This document shows positions 1 to 9,200 of a stretch of DNA of 13,822 bases, piece by piece. A model generated the notes under the pieces. That model saw only the letters and a program-made list of their open reading frames with translations. It ran no database searches and was not told where the DNA came from. The position numbers and the translations under genes were made by a program. Numbering within the stretch: the stretch's first letter is position 1; the number at the start of each line of letters is the position of its first letter. Source of the DNA: Bacillota bacterium (GTDB lineage: Bacteria; Bacillota_C; Negativicutes; JAEYSJ01); NCBI GenBank assembly GCA_023434855.1, contig JAEYSJ010000055.1, forward strand, positions 1-13,822, given 5' to 3'.

Positions 1-93
1 CGCAAAGACTAATCCACTGCAGAGCGATGCCATGCCCCATACCAGCGTACAGCCGACCCGGATGGACATGGCTTTTTTCTTTTGTAATCCCAC
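1..93 (-). CDS. Exported protein, N-terminal fragment (runs off the window)
   Basis: Only the first 31 codons are inside the window. The frame starts with GTG at 93, seven bases after a strong AGGAGG ribosome binding site (plus-strand positions 101-106), and stays open to base 1. It encodes a basic N-terminus (QKKK followed by SIR), then a hydrophobic stretch ending LCSGLVFA, which is a textbook Sec signal peptide with likely cleavage after the VFA motif. There is no clear lipobox, so a secreted or membrane-anchored protein is more likely than a lipoprotein. The mature protein lies outside the window, so its function cannot be named. The start and export signal are seen directly; that this is a real gene is inferred from the combination of RBS and signal peptide. 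Confidence 0.7.
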   Translation of the reverse strand, partial: MGLQKKKAMSIRVGCTLVWGMASLCSGLVFA

Positions 94-473
94 CGAAGAG
101 CCTCCTAACCCAACTATATGATAGCAAGAAGTAAATATGTGAATATTGCAATTATTAAAGACAAAGAATAGCCTTTGCAGCTATTCCTTGTTTCTGTCCG
201 TGTAGGACAGGTTTACGCTTACCAAATGATAGAGTATAATTAGAATTGCTTACCTTTGGAAAAAACCAGTTCCCTACCTTGCGCGCCAACGCAAGCAGGG
301 CATGCTTAATAGAGGCATTGTTGCTGTCTGCAACTGCCTTGTAGGTATGTATGGAGTTTATTAGTGTATAACTTTATTGGGCCTCAACTCCTTTGCATAG
401 CTTGCATTGTGGTCTTTGCTTAACATTTCACCTCTTCTCGGCTGTGCATTTGTCTAGTTGATAAGTATATTTT
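94..473. other. Gene-poor stretch with an open frame lacking a start codon
   Basis: I see no intact gene here. On the minus strand a 72-codon frame is open from 373 down to a TAA at 157-155, but it has no ATG or GTG and no ribosome binding site. Its translation includes IHTYKAVADSNNASIKHALL and GNWFFPKV, which look protein-like but which I do not recognise. It may be the end of a decayed gene. Small hairpins lie at 161-191 and 194-210 and a short one around 275-295. Nothing else stands out. Confidence 0.4.
161..191. terminator. Hairpin, possible weak bidirectional terminator
   Basis: ACAAAGAATAGC (161-172) pairs with GCTATTCCTTGT (180-191), 12 positions with one mismatch and a 7-base loop. 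It is followed by TTCTG on the plus strand and by CTTTAAT on the minus strand, so the U-tract is poor on both sides. A second 6-bp hairpin (194-199 with 205-210) follows immediately. It could end transcripts in either direction, but evidence is limited to the fold. Confidence 0.3.
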
Positions 474-523
474 TGTGCCAATGGCACATTTTTATATCCT
501 GATTATATTGTGCCATTGGCACA
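474..523 (+). promoter_or_regulatory. Twin operators and promoter of the first XRE repressor
   Basis: Two 15-base palindromes, TGTGCCAATGGCACA (474-488) and TGTGCCATTGGCACA (509-523), lie 35 bp centre to centre just upstream of the first repressor. A plausible sigma-A promoter sits between them: ATGGCA (481-486) as -35 inside the first palindrome, a 17-base spacer, and TATATT (504-509) as -10 touching the second. Occupancy of either site would block RNA polymerase, so this looks like negative autoregulation. Palindromes are seen directly; the regulator that binds them is inferred from position. Confidence 0.7.
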
Positions 524-553
524 AAGTCAACTACTTTAAAGGAATTGGTTTAT

Positions 554-778
554 ATGATTTTATCAATCTTAGCGGAGCGTCTTACATATTTGCGTGAAAA
601 CCGCAATTTAAAATTAAAGGACGTAGCTCTGGCAGTCGGCATTACAGCAAGTGCAGTAGGCTCACTAGAGCATGGTCGAAGAGCGATAAGCATTGAAACA
701 CTTATTAAAATGGCTAACTTTTATGATGTATCAACTGATTGGCTCTTGGGCCTCACAGATAATCCAAAACGAAGTTGA
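554..778 (+). CDS. Small XRE-family repressor (first of three)
   Basis: A 74-residue Cro/CI-type DNA-binding protein consisting of one HTH_3 domain. Helix 2 is around DVALAVG and the recognition helix around TASAVGSLEHGRR, followed by the usual PS/IS-ETL-IKMANFYDVSTDWLLG ending seen in phage and ICE repressors. I chose ATG 554, about ten bases after AAAGGA (538-543); the upstream TTG at 545 is too close to that site. There is no dimerisation or protease domain, so it resembles Cro rather than a full CI. It sits directly behind the TGTGCCA operator pair. Role as an autoregulatory repressor is inferred from family and context. Confidence 0.8.
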   Translation: MILSILAERLTYLRENRNLKLKDVALAVGITASAVGSLEHGRRAISIETLIKMANFYDVSTDWLLGLTDNPKRS

Positions 779-814
779 TTAAATCCAATATAGCGTTGCA
801 TAATTCATCGTTTC

Positions 815-855
815 AGAAGCAATACTTCTATTAACATTTTAGAAGCATTACTTCT
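815..855 (+). promoter_or_regulatory. Twin operators of the second XRE repressor
   Basis: Two near-palindromic 15-mers, AGAAGCAATACTTCT (815-829) and AGAAGCATTACTTCT (841-855), share AGAAG-N5-CTTCT half-sites and lie 26 bp centre to centre, ending about 30 bases before the GTG of the second repressor. They are unrelated in sequence to the operator pairs of the two neighbouring repressors. A clean -35/-10 pair is not obvious here. Confidence 0.6.
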
Positions 856-883
856 GAAAGTCAAGTGATAAGGTGGTAATTGA

Positions 884-1102
884 GTGATTATTTTTTCTGA
901 GCGCTTAAAAGAATTGAGAACAAAGCATAAAATAAATCAAGCTACCTTAGCTGAGTTACTCCATGTCAGTCAAAGACAAATTTCATATTATGAAAAAGCT
1001 CAAGATACGCCCTCGCTTGTATCACTTATTGCTATCGCAGACTATTTTGATGTGTCACTTGATTATTTAGTTGGACGCTCTGATGATCCCACAAAGAGAT
1101 AA
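884..1102 (+). CDS. Small XRE-family repressor (second of three)
   Basis: A 72-residue single-domain HTH_3 protein. Helix 2 is ATLAELLHV, the recognition helix SQRQISYYEKA, and the C-terminal part LIAIADYFDVSLDYLVGRSDD is almost the same as in the third repressor. Start is GTG 884, seven bases after AAGGTGG (870-876). The recognition helix differs completely from those of the first and third proteins, matching the different operator sequence upstream. It is likely a DNA-binding repressor of its own promoter; other targets are unknown. Confidence 0.8.
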   Translation: MIIFSERLKELRTKHKINQATLAELLHVSQRQISYYEKAQDTPSLVSLIAIADYFDVSLDYLVGRSDDPTKR

Positions 1103-1137
1103 TTAGTGTAAAGAATAGCCTCTCTAGTTTTAATTTT

Positions 1138-1187
1138 GTTTCCTATTACGAAACTTTATTTTTATTATACGTTTCTTAATACGAAAC
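1138..1187 (+). promoter_or_regulatory. Twin operators of the third XRE repressor
   Basis: GTTTCCTATTACGAAAC (1138-1154) and GTTTCTTAATACGAAAC (1171-1187) share GTTTC/GAAAC half-sites separated by seven bases and lie 33 bp centre to centre, upstream of the third repressor gene. The AT-rich spacer (TTATTTTTATTATAC) probably contains the -10 element. This is the third distinct operator type in about 700 bp. Confidence 0.65.
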
Positions 1188-1203
1188 GTCAAGGAGTTAT
1201 TTT

Positions 1204-1434
1204 ATGTTCCCACAAAAAGTATTTGCTGAAAGATTAAAGCTATTACGCACCAATCGCAAAATTACTATGCAAAAACTAGCTGATGAGATTGGATTAAAAA
1301 ATAAAGGTACAATTGGTCAGTTCGAAACTGAAATAACAGTACCGTCTTCAGAAACTCTTATTAGCCTCGCAGACTACTTTGATGTATCAATTGATTACTT
1401 AGTTGGTCGCTCTGATGATCCCCAAAGGAGATAA
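1204..1434 (+). CDS. Small XRE-family repressor (third of three)
   Basis: A 76-residue HTH_3 protein starting at ATG 1204, seven bases after AAGGAG (1191-1196). The HTH runs through MQKLADEIGLKNKGTIGQFE, one residue longer between helix 2 and the recognition helix than in the second repressor, and the protein ends with LISLADYFDVSIDYLVGRSD. That tail is nearly identical to the second protein's, so the two are diverged paralogues or recent co-members of one family. A strong terminator follows the stop codon by a few bases. Predicted to bind the GTTTC/GAAAC sites upstream of itself. Confidence 0.8.
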   Translation: MFPQKVFAERLKLLRTNRKITMQKLADEIGLKNKGTIGQFETEITVPSSETLISLADYFDVSIDYLVGRSDDPQRR

Positions 1435-1441
1435 AGTATAG

Positions 1442-1490
1442 AATGCCTAAGGTCAACCGATGCATTCGGCTACTTTAGGCATTTTCTTTA
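1442..1490 (+). terminator. Rho-independent terminator after the repressor cluster
   Basis: AATGCCTAAGGT (1442-1453) pairs with ACTTTAGGCATT (1472-1483), 12 bp with one G-U pair. An inner CCG/CGG extends it, with an ATGCATT loop, followed by TTCTTTATT. A diverged copy of the same hairpin lies at 2331-2373. Confidence 0.8.
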
Positions 1491-1662
1491 TTAGCCGTTT
1501 CCCCTAAAATAAGAATTATAACAAATCAGCTTTTTTATATACAAATTTAGATAATATACGATGTTCAAATATACGTTATAAAGGTTTTTAATTAAATGGC
1601 ATGAATACATTTAGTTTAACAAACCTTTCTGAATCTCAAACTTGTATAAAGGAAGTGTAAGT

Positions 1663-2115
1663 ATGAGAAATAAAATTACTATTTTAGGAGCATTGGCAAA
1701 TTCCGGCATCAAAAATGGAAACGAAGTAATGACTAAGTATTTGGCAGATAATATTGAAAATGTTAAAGTTTTTCGAAGGGATACTGGTCCAGGTATAAAA
1801 AATGCTCTAGACTGGGAAATAGCACTTAGTGCCACTGCTTCAATTGTAACAATAGCCGGTTTTCTATGGAAAGCTTATGAAAAGTTTATTGCTCCATTAA
1901 ATAATGATAATGCCTTTATTTTCGTACAAGTAAAAAATGAATCTGATAATAAATTCGAACAATTTATTATTGGTGATGAATATAAGGATAAAGATGTATT
2001 TATCAATTCATTCGTAAGTAAGGTTGAAAATTTAACTATAAATAATACATCTGTTAGGATAGAAAGAAAATCAACTACAACTATACATATCAGCAAAAAC
2101 ACTGATAAGTTTTAA
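1663..2115 (+). CDS. Unrecognised 150-residue protein with one membrane segment
   Basis: I do not recognise this protein. ATG 1663 is preferred over ATG 1642 because AAAGGAAG (1648-1655) lies correctly before it. The N-terminal ~50 residues (MRNKITILGALANSG...) look soluble. A hydrophobic segment around residues 53-73 (ALSATASIVTIAGFLWKAYE) is a likely single transmembrane helix or buried helix. The remainder is a polar, probably beta-rich domain (FIFVQVKNES; FEQFIIGDE; SVRIERKSTTTIHI). There is no signal peptide. It follows the repressor cluster but has a separate transcript, since a terminator lies between. A small membrane-associated effector or an accessory product of a mobile element are both possible; neither is shown by the sequence. 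Confidence 0.6.
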   Translation: MRNKITILGALANSGIKNGNEVMTKYLADNIENVKVFRRDTGPGIKNALDWEIALSATASIVTIAGFLWKAYEKFIAPLNNDNAFIFVQVKNESDNKFEQFIIGDEYKDKDVFINSFVSKVENLTINNTSVRIERKSTTTIHISKNTDKF

Positions 2116-2147
2116 ATTCCTACATAATATCGGAAATTTCTACTTAT

Positions 2148-2172
2148 GGGACAAGGGGCAGTTTCTCTGTCC
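2148..2172. repeat. REP-like hairpin repeat, degenerate copy
   Basis: GGGACAAGGGGCAG...CTCTGTCC forms a palindrome-like unit that closely resembles the better-preserved copy at 13211-13241 (TAGGGACAA...TTGTCCCTA). Such GGGACA/TGTCCC elements are scattered in many Clostridia and Negativicutes genomes, as far as I recall. No transposase for it is in this window. Confidence 0.45.
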
Positions 2173-2270
2173 TTCTGTTTATATGACAAGCCTTTGTCGA
2201 AAGGCCACATCCTTTTGGTACTACCTTTTCTAGTTATAGGAAATTGTAGATTTACATTATCTTGTTTAAT

Positions 2271-2301
2271 TATATTTTTATGCCAATGGCACATTTTTAT
2301 A
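2271..2301 (+). promoter_or_regulatory. Orphan copy of the first repressor's operator
   Basis: The 31 bases here match the 31 bases around the first operator (about 467-497) with a single difference, including the palindrome (2279-2293, TATGCCAATGGCACA). No repressor gene follows; a terminator comes about 40 bases later. It is either a second binding site for the first repressor or the remains of a lost copy of the cassette. Confidence 0.55.
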
Positions 2302-2330
2302 AATGCTATCCTATAGAATGAAAAATAAAA

Positions 2331-2373
2331 TGCCTAAAGTCAACCGATAACTTCGGTTGCTTTAGGCGTTTTG
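2331..2373 (+). terminator. Rho-independent terminator, second copy
   Basis: GCCTAAAG (2332-2339) pairs with CTTTAGGC (2360-2367) and CAACCG (2341-2346) with CGGTTG (2354-2359), with one bulged T and loop ATAACTT, followed by GTTTT. It is clearly homologous to the terminator at 1442-1490 and probably ends the transcript of the 150-residue protein gene. Confidence 0.75.
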
Positions 2374-2512
2374 CTATCTAAGACGAAAATTATCTTTCTC
2401 CGTTACAAATGCTGCTTCTCCAATATTATACTCCTAACAATCAATGTAATATTATTGACAGGAGCTCATTCCGCTGATCTTCGCCCCCGCAGTCCACCCT
2501 AAAATAGGTAGT
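2374..2512. other. Intergenic boundary between AT-rich and GC-richer DNA
   Basis: No gene is visible. Composition changes around 2465-2480, where GC-rich sequence begins that continues through the avs3 unit. An imperfect inverted repeat, CTCCTAACAAT (2431-2441) against ATTGACAGGAG (2454-2464), 9 of 11 matched, sits at the edge, but it has no U-tract. No clear terminator for avs3b and no obvious direct repeat shared with the other edge (9480-9560) was found. Confidence 0.35.
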
Positions 2513-3235
2513 TTACTCGATCTTTTGCCTCAGATCGGATACTACAGCCATAGCAATTTTTGCAAACTTCTCCAGTCGTTTAATTCGATCTTCTATATGT
2601 TTCTTTGCTTGCACGTCAGGGTCAGACTCTTGCGATATATTATCCTCATCCCAAATCATGCGAATTAATGGAAATTCGATACCATCGTCAGCACCCGCCG
2701 CCTCAGCAAGGGAAATCCATTCTGCAGACTTATTGATCGCAGTTTGTGCTGCCTGAGTTAGGCAGTAGCGAATGAGTATTTTAGCCGAATAGTCCAAGCC
2801 ATCGACAAGCCTTAGCCAAGATTCCGTCACATCGTTCTCTTCGACTTTGTCAGTAGCGGCTCTTACAGAACGGAAATACCTTGGTGTATCGTCTTCGGGA
2901 TCTAAGCTCTCAAGGGTTCGCAGAAGCGGATCGAGCTCCTCAAACGGACGTTTACCGTCTGATAGCGTGTGCCGATGCTTCCAAAGATTTAAGATTGCAT
3001 CACTGCAGGCCTGCATCTTCGCTGGCCGTTCTTCAAAGGTGGCATTTTCCGCATTCTGAATCAACTCCGCAATATAGTGAGCCATCCAGCGTCCGAGAGT
3101 ATCTACAGAATGATCAAGGCCAATCTCTTTCGTCAGCTTCCTGCCCAACTCAATCACCGCTTCACAGCGTTCTGATACAGCCGTCGGACTTGATGAGGAA
3201 TAGTCGTGCACTTGGCGGGATGAATCCGGTGTCAT
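2513..3235 (-). CDS. avs3b: Partner protein of the Avs3-type system (probable Avs3b)
   Basis: A 240-residue soluble, mostly helical and acidic protein. The start at 3235 (MTPDSSRQV) is eight bases after GGAG of AAAGGAG; the ATG at 3241 is too close and an upstream ATG at 3280 has no site. Seen features: SERCEAVIELGRKLTKEIGL, then GRWMAHYIAELIQNAENA, a middle part around WKHRHTLSDGKRPFEELDP, and a charged C-terminal helix (EDRIKRLEKFAKIAMAVVSDL). No membrane segment or catalytic motif is evident. It overlaps the end of the large gene by 74 bases in another frame, so translation is likely coupled. From memory, AVAST type 3 loci carry a second small gene downstream of the STAND gene, and this one fits by position and size. 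Its molecular role is not known to me. Confidence 0.65.
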   Translation of the reverse strand: MTPDSSRQVHDYSSSSPTAVSERCEAVIELGRKLTKEIGLDHSVDTLGRWMAHYIAELIQNAENATFEERPAKMQACSDAILNLWKHRHTLSDGKRPFEELDPLLRTLESLDPEDDTPRYFRSVRAATDKVEENDVTESWLRLVDGLDYSAKILIRYCLTQAAQTAINKSAEWISLAEAAGADDGIEFPLIRMIWDEDNISQESDPDVQAKKHIEDRIKRLEKFAKIAMAVVSDLRQKIE

Positions 3236-6200
3236 TATCATTACTCCTTTCCCATCGAGAATAGCGGAGATGCCGTTCAATTTCTATTTCCACAATTAAA
3301 TCCATTTCTAGCGCATGTAAAAGCGATACAATGAACTTGAAAGACGCTTGAAAACGTTCCCCGCATTCATTTTTTTCATCATTGTCTTCATCTTGAAAGT
3401 GTCCCCACGTTTGAGACCAAGCGATATCAATACAATCGCCTTGTACAAACCATCGTCGATGCTCGGCATCAGAGTTCAACTTCATAAGCTCAATGATGTA
3501 AGCGGCTGGTTGAGGTGGCGGATATTGAATAGCTCCGGCCCATGGATCTTGTTCATCTAGTCCGCTTTCGCGGGATCGATCAGCAATCCATCCCCTAAGT
3601 TGAAAACCTTCAAAGTCGACTTGTAAATCGTCATCGGCATCAGGTATTCGATAATCGTGTGGATTGCCTACGCTCTGCAAGGCTCTCAGCAGCGCCATTG
3701 AACGTCCGGGCGAAACGAGCGCGCTATAGACACGAACAGACTCTTCCCGACGACCAGAAACCCATTCCCAGCGACCCCAAAGATTTATGCGTCCATCAGG
3801 GGCTATGAAAATTCGATCAAAGTCATCTCTTGCAATAGACCATCGCCAATCAGCCGTTTCTGTTTCGTCCTTCCACGCTGGTCTTTCAAGCGGGATTGGG
3901 TCGCGACGATCCGCAAGCCAACCATCGTCCTGGCGGGAAAGATCATGGCTTCTAAGCCAAAGATGAAACTGATTATCAAAGTCGTCCGTGTCTTGATACA
4001 CAGGCGTCGTTATTAAAAGCTTCCCGGCAACAACCATCATTGCATGATAAGAGAGATAAAAACACATATCATCCGTACGCGGATACGAACCATGAGTGTG
4101 ATGTGTCTCCATATCTTTGAAAATTTTGCGTTTGCGGCGCTCATCTTTATCCCAACGAATACCTCCGGTCCGCTGCCAGTCGTTTTGAATTACACGCAAT
4201 ACTTCACCTTCAATGCTGACTTGCGATTTTCCGAAGCGCCTGCCAAGCGGAGCAAACCAGTATGGGGGGAGGTCAATGCCGAAATAAAACCGATCTTCAT
4301 CACGTTTAGTATCTGGCTGCTCTTCTTCATCCGGTTCTTTATTTTCACTATGTCGATAATGTTTGAATTCGACAACCGGGAGAGATGATATATTAACGGT
4401 CAACAACCTTTCTCTCAAATCATCTGAAGATTTCAAGGCTCCTGCATCCAACAAAGCAAGAATAGCTCTCTTCGCATACTCCCGAATGAGAACATGAGGC
4501 TCTCCATCAAACACTAACTTGATCAAAAAGTCGGCATAAGGCGCGACGATATTGGGGTAATCTTTCGCAGTACGGGCAAAGCCAATCAGCAACCATTGGC
4601 GTGCGTGCAGATTGTAGAAATGTAGATTAGCATCATAAAAGGCGCCCGCCAAGCTCCCTTTTGCCAGTTCAACAAGATAATTTAGGACTTTCACTTGTTC
4701 AAGAATACCTAATGCGCGTACTACATGCGCTGCTTCCCAACGCAAGCTTGCCCGGGGAGATGCCAGGCTCCCCCAGATATAACCAGCGACTGAGCCCTCA
4801 ACCTCGCGGGGAGGTGCAAGCTTCGACGACCACGGACCATCGCCATCGGTATCCTCTAAAATAGGTTCAAATAGATCGAGCCCAAAGGTAAGCGCCTCTA
4901 GTGCTTCACTCTCCGTCAGCTTCGGCCCCAGGAGTCCTACCAAAGTGAACAAACGACCTGAACCAGCGACTTCGCTCGCTTCGCTGATAGCCGATAGGAC
5001 CACATTAATCAAATCGGCTTCCGCAGTCCCGCTCACTTCACATGCAGTCTTGAGCGGAAGCATCTCATTACGCCGGTTTTTCGAGATTGTCATGCAGAAT
5101 CGACGGCAAAACGCTTTAAGGGTCTGGCTCAGAGCCGCCTTGACTGCGAGACGACCACTCCAGCTATCGGGCAGTTTCTCAAGAAAGATGCGTAAGCAAT
5201 AGAGGTCAAAATCCACTACATCCGCAATAGCAGTAACGAATTCAGCTTCTTTGCCAATATGCACACGATGGCACGCTTCTGAAAAAAAATTTTCATGATA
5301 ATGAGGAAATTCAGAAGTTATAAACCGACGATACGCCCGCGAAATATCATTGGCGACGTTAAAGTCAGTATCCGCGAAGATGGTGTCCCAATCTTTCTTG
5401 TCTTCCCGGTCTATAGCATAATTTACATCGTAACTGCTCTTCCCCGACTTTCTGGCTTCTTCCTCAAGTTCACACAAGGCAATTCGCGCATCAAGCTCCA
5501 ACTGTTTTATGCCATGCCTGTCTAAAATGCATTTGAGTTCGCGCCATTTTTCAACACTCTGCTCACTCAGAACCATATATCGGTAAGCAAACGCCGCTAC
5601 AACCTCTTTTTTAACATTACCTATAGAGGTATCCATAACGCTCTTGAGTAAGAGGGGCTTATTCCAGTCAGCGCGAAACCCAATTAATGCCAGAGCAGCT
5701 TGTGGTTCGAGATTGCCACGCAAAACAAGAAAGTTGACTGCGATTGGCAATAGCCGTTCTGCCCACCCAAAATCCCGGTCTCGCCAACGGCTAAGGATTG
5801 CAAGGGACGACTTCCCGCACAGACTGGCAATCGCCTCGACGGTTGCCTCCCAATCAAAGTACTTTTTTTCGGAAAGATAGGCATATGACAGTTCAGCACA
5901 ACGTGCGAGTCGATATGCTGCCACCTGATTTGAACCATGCGGAGAGACAGCACGGTTGGCCAATTCGAGAAGCGCTCCCCATCTATCCAAGTTTTCATCG
6001 CCGATTTTGCTTGCTACCGTTACTGCCTGATTAAAATAGGCCTCTGCTTCAGAATGGCTTAGCGTTAAGACCGCTCTCGCCAAACTGACGTAGCTGTCTG
6101 ACTTCAACTCTGCATCTTCTCGCTCGTCTTGGATTAATTCAAACGCCTTATTGGCATAGTCAAGTGCTTGGGCCTCCAAGATTTGTGTTCGGGCGGCTAG

Positions 6201-9200
6201 TCGGGCAAAATATGTGAATGTCGTAGTATACAATTTCAAATTTTGAGTAGAAACCCATTGATAAAACATACTGACCAATGCAGTATCAATGCTTTTGGCT
6301 GTCAACAAGGTTTCAAACCAGACCCGAGCAATCTCGTTTGGTATATCAGAATACTCACGATAGCCGATCTGTTCTGCTTTTCCAGACTCGGACCTCGTTT
6401 TTTCAATAGCATCAGCAAACTCTCTAGAAGATGTTTGCCCAAGAAAAGTTCTCGCCCATAACAGATGCCATGGCAGAAGAGAAGCAACGCTGTCCTTGAA
6501 ACTCCGGGCATCTTCAGATTCAGAATAAGGCTTCGGACTTTCTAGTTCTTTACGCAATTCATCGTGTGCCAAATCAATAAGCTCAAGTGATTTGCCGTTG
6601 AGTACTGCCTGCAGTGAATATGCACGAAGCAATGGAAACCGTTCGTTGCTAAAGCGCGATGAAAGCCCTCGCGGAGGCGATACAGGTAGGCATCGTGTCA
6701 GGAGCGAGATCAGATTGTCCGGCGTGCCAATGGTTAACTTATATGCAGCTACCACTAGTCCAGTGACTGCCCGAATGGTGGTCCTCTCCATATCATCCCA
6801 GTGTTTATCGTCTTTGAGTTTAACACGGGGGTTTAAAGCCAAGTGGAGCGCACGTTCTACAACACTCCTCGGCGGTACTCTGTTGACCTCCCATAACTCC
6901 AACGCAATTGCTAGTACAAGATACAGGTCATTTCCCGCTGCAACAGCAAGGTCATCAAGGTCCTGATAACGGCCATGATCTATGAATCGTCTCGCAAGGA
7001 GTCGCCCAGCGCGAAACGAAATCTCTCGGGGGCGCCAACGACGCAAATCTCTGGCACAAAATTCAGCACCGTAAATATTAAAAATGGCAATTGACAACTC
7101 AAGACGATCGTTATCAGATACTTTTTCCTTTTGACGTTCTTCACTTGGTAGGCGACTCCAATTTCGCAGCCAATCACCGGCCATACGGAGCCTAGAGCGT
7201 GCATCGCCTAGAAGTTCTTGCCGTCCGGACAGTAGCGCCGCTTCATACGCATTGTGGGAGCCTACCCATCCAGAGCCGAATGTCCTGCGTGAAACGAGTT
7301 CTTGGATGCGTTCACTTTCCAAAAAGATCGCAGCAAGGTCTGTATTCGCTTGAAGAAGTTTTCGTTGCCGTTCATCCCCCGCGCTTTCACCTCCAGCTTT
7401 TAGCGCTAGCTTCGCCGCTTCGGTATAGCGCTTTTCACGCAAGCTCGCCTTGAGGGCAAATTGAAGGCGCTGCAATTCAATATCACGCTTCGCGACGGGG
7501 CTAGTATTCGGTAATGACTCCGAAGACAGAGCGAGTGCTACAAGTTCCGGAAACTGACCCGCCTCCAGCATGAGTTGTGGCAATACAGAGGCTACGTAGG
7601 CACTGCTTGACGCAAGCGGTTTTAGACTAGCCAAAAAAGCTGCCAGATCCTCTGCTGTTGGCTTAAACCTTTCTCTGAACCAAGTCTCAGCAGGCTCATC
7701 AAGGAACTGAATGGTGTTGCCCGTTACGAGGAGAGGACGCCTGAGATCGTACGCGAAACTCTTGATTGCAGCTTCTTCGACCCCAGAGATAGACGCTAGA
7801 ACAGATATAGGAATTAAAGGGCGGAGAGCAGCAAGTCCCGCGCAGATTTTGTCTATCTGCATCTTTTCGACAGATCCTGCTTCATCGCGGAGTACTGCGA
7901 TAGAGCTTTCGAGTAGTTTCCCAATCGTATTTTCAACAGTGGTGGGATTAGGGCCTAGTTTACGGAGAATCTTATTTAACGTAGCGTTCTGGGAAAGCGC
8001 CAGCGCTTGAACACGAGGATTCTGAGAACTTAGGCGATGGAATTCATCCACGTCTTGTTCAGTGGCGTCAGCGAAGATTTGTCGTAGATATAAGGACGTT
8101 TCATTTCGACTGAAAGGCTTGAGCTCAAGCCGTATGGCGTTAGGCTGAGGATTAAGCATATCCTGCCGATGTGTACGGCACAAGGCTACCAGACGAACAC
8201 CTTCCGGAAGGCGCTCTCGGATCAAGTCGCGCACGAAGGAGCGCGCTTCTCCAATTTCCTCTGCCGCCATTTGGGCATTATCAGCGGCGTCGATGATTAT
8301 GTAAAGAAGCGCTTGCGGGTTCTTGGATTTCAGCGAGTTGATGCTTTGCTGTAGACGATAAACAAATGCTTTTACGTAGGCCGCTGAATCTGCATAAGGA
8401 CTGGGGATAAGCGGATGGCAAAGCCCCTTGGCAGATAGCTCATTTGCGATTTGTACAAGAGCATCCTTATGGCGATGCCGATAGCCGCTCGGACTACGAT
8501 ACTGACCGTCTCCAAAGCAGTCATAAAGAACATCTGTTGATCCATCAGGTAGTCCAAACTTGATCCGGGTTGCAAAAATTGACTTTCCTACTCCGGCTGC
8601 AGCATGAACAACGACGGGAATACCGCTTGCCTGTACGATTGTTTGTAACAGCTCCTGTTCTTGTCCACGCGGAATCGCGTCTTCAAGAGTACTAATGCGG
8701 CAAGGTGCAGGAAATAAGCGTTCTCCATCGGTTTTGAGAGCCCGGAGCACATCCATTCTGGTTATAGCGGGGTTTTCTGCACTTTCCGAGAGAGCTTTCT
8801 TAGTTACCAACTCTTTTAGTTGAGTAGGAGCGTCAACGTCTGCATCAACCAGATAGTAACTAATGTCTTGGGCTAGCAAGTTTCGTTGGTCCCACAGCCC
8901 CTCCTGATTGCCTTCAAGACGAAGTAGCTTACAAAAACTCGTTAGTCCCAGGCCACTCATATTCGTGAACTGCTCTAACTTTTCAAGAGCAGCATCATGC
9001 CGCGCCGGAAGACATTCACTGACATCATGAATAGCCTCTAGAAAATCAGTACTAATAGGGCGATTTGAAACGAAATAAAACTCTAATTTTCCGTTCAAAT
9101 TGTCTGATCCGAGGTGCTGTTGAACTGCCAAGTACCGTTCGGCAAACCCCTTAAGTGTGTTTTTCAGCTCACTTGGCATCCAAGCTGTATCTGCTCTTAC

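Noticed and set aside
1443..1478. Micro-frames beginning MPKVNR at 1443 and (as MKNKMPKVNR) at 2318
   Set aside because: They share sequence only because both lie in the duplicated terminator hairpin; no proper ribosome site spacing.
1875..2102. Hydrophobic minus-strand open frame opposite the 150-residue gene
   Set aside because: Antisense shadow of an AT-rich gene with a correct ribosome site on the plus strand.
2112..2294. 60-codon minus-strand open frame
   Set aside because: No ribosome site, and it runs across the REP-like repeat and the orphan operator; composition is not gene-like.
3236..3280. Longer start (ATG 3280) for avs3b
   Set aside because: AAAGGAG lies downstream of it and correctly positions ATG 3235.
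2847..8575. Many open frames on the plus strand and in other minus frames across the large gene
   Set aside because: All are shadows of the intact 2099-codon frame; none has a convincing ribosome site or recognisable domain.
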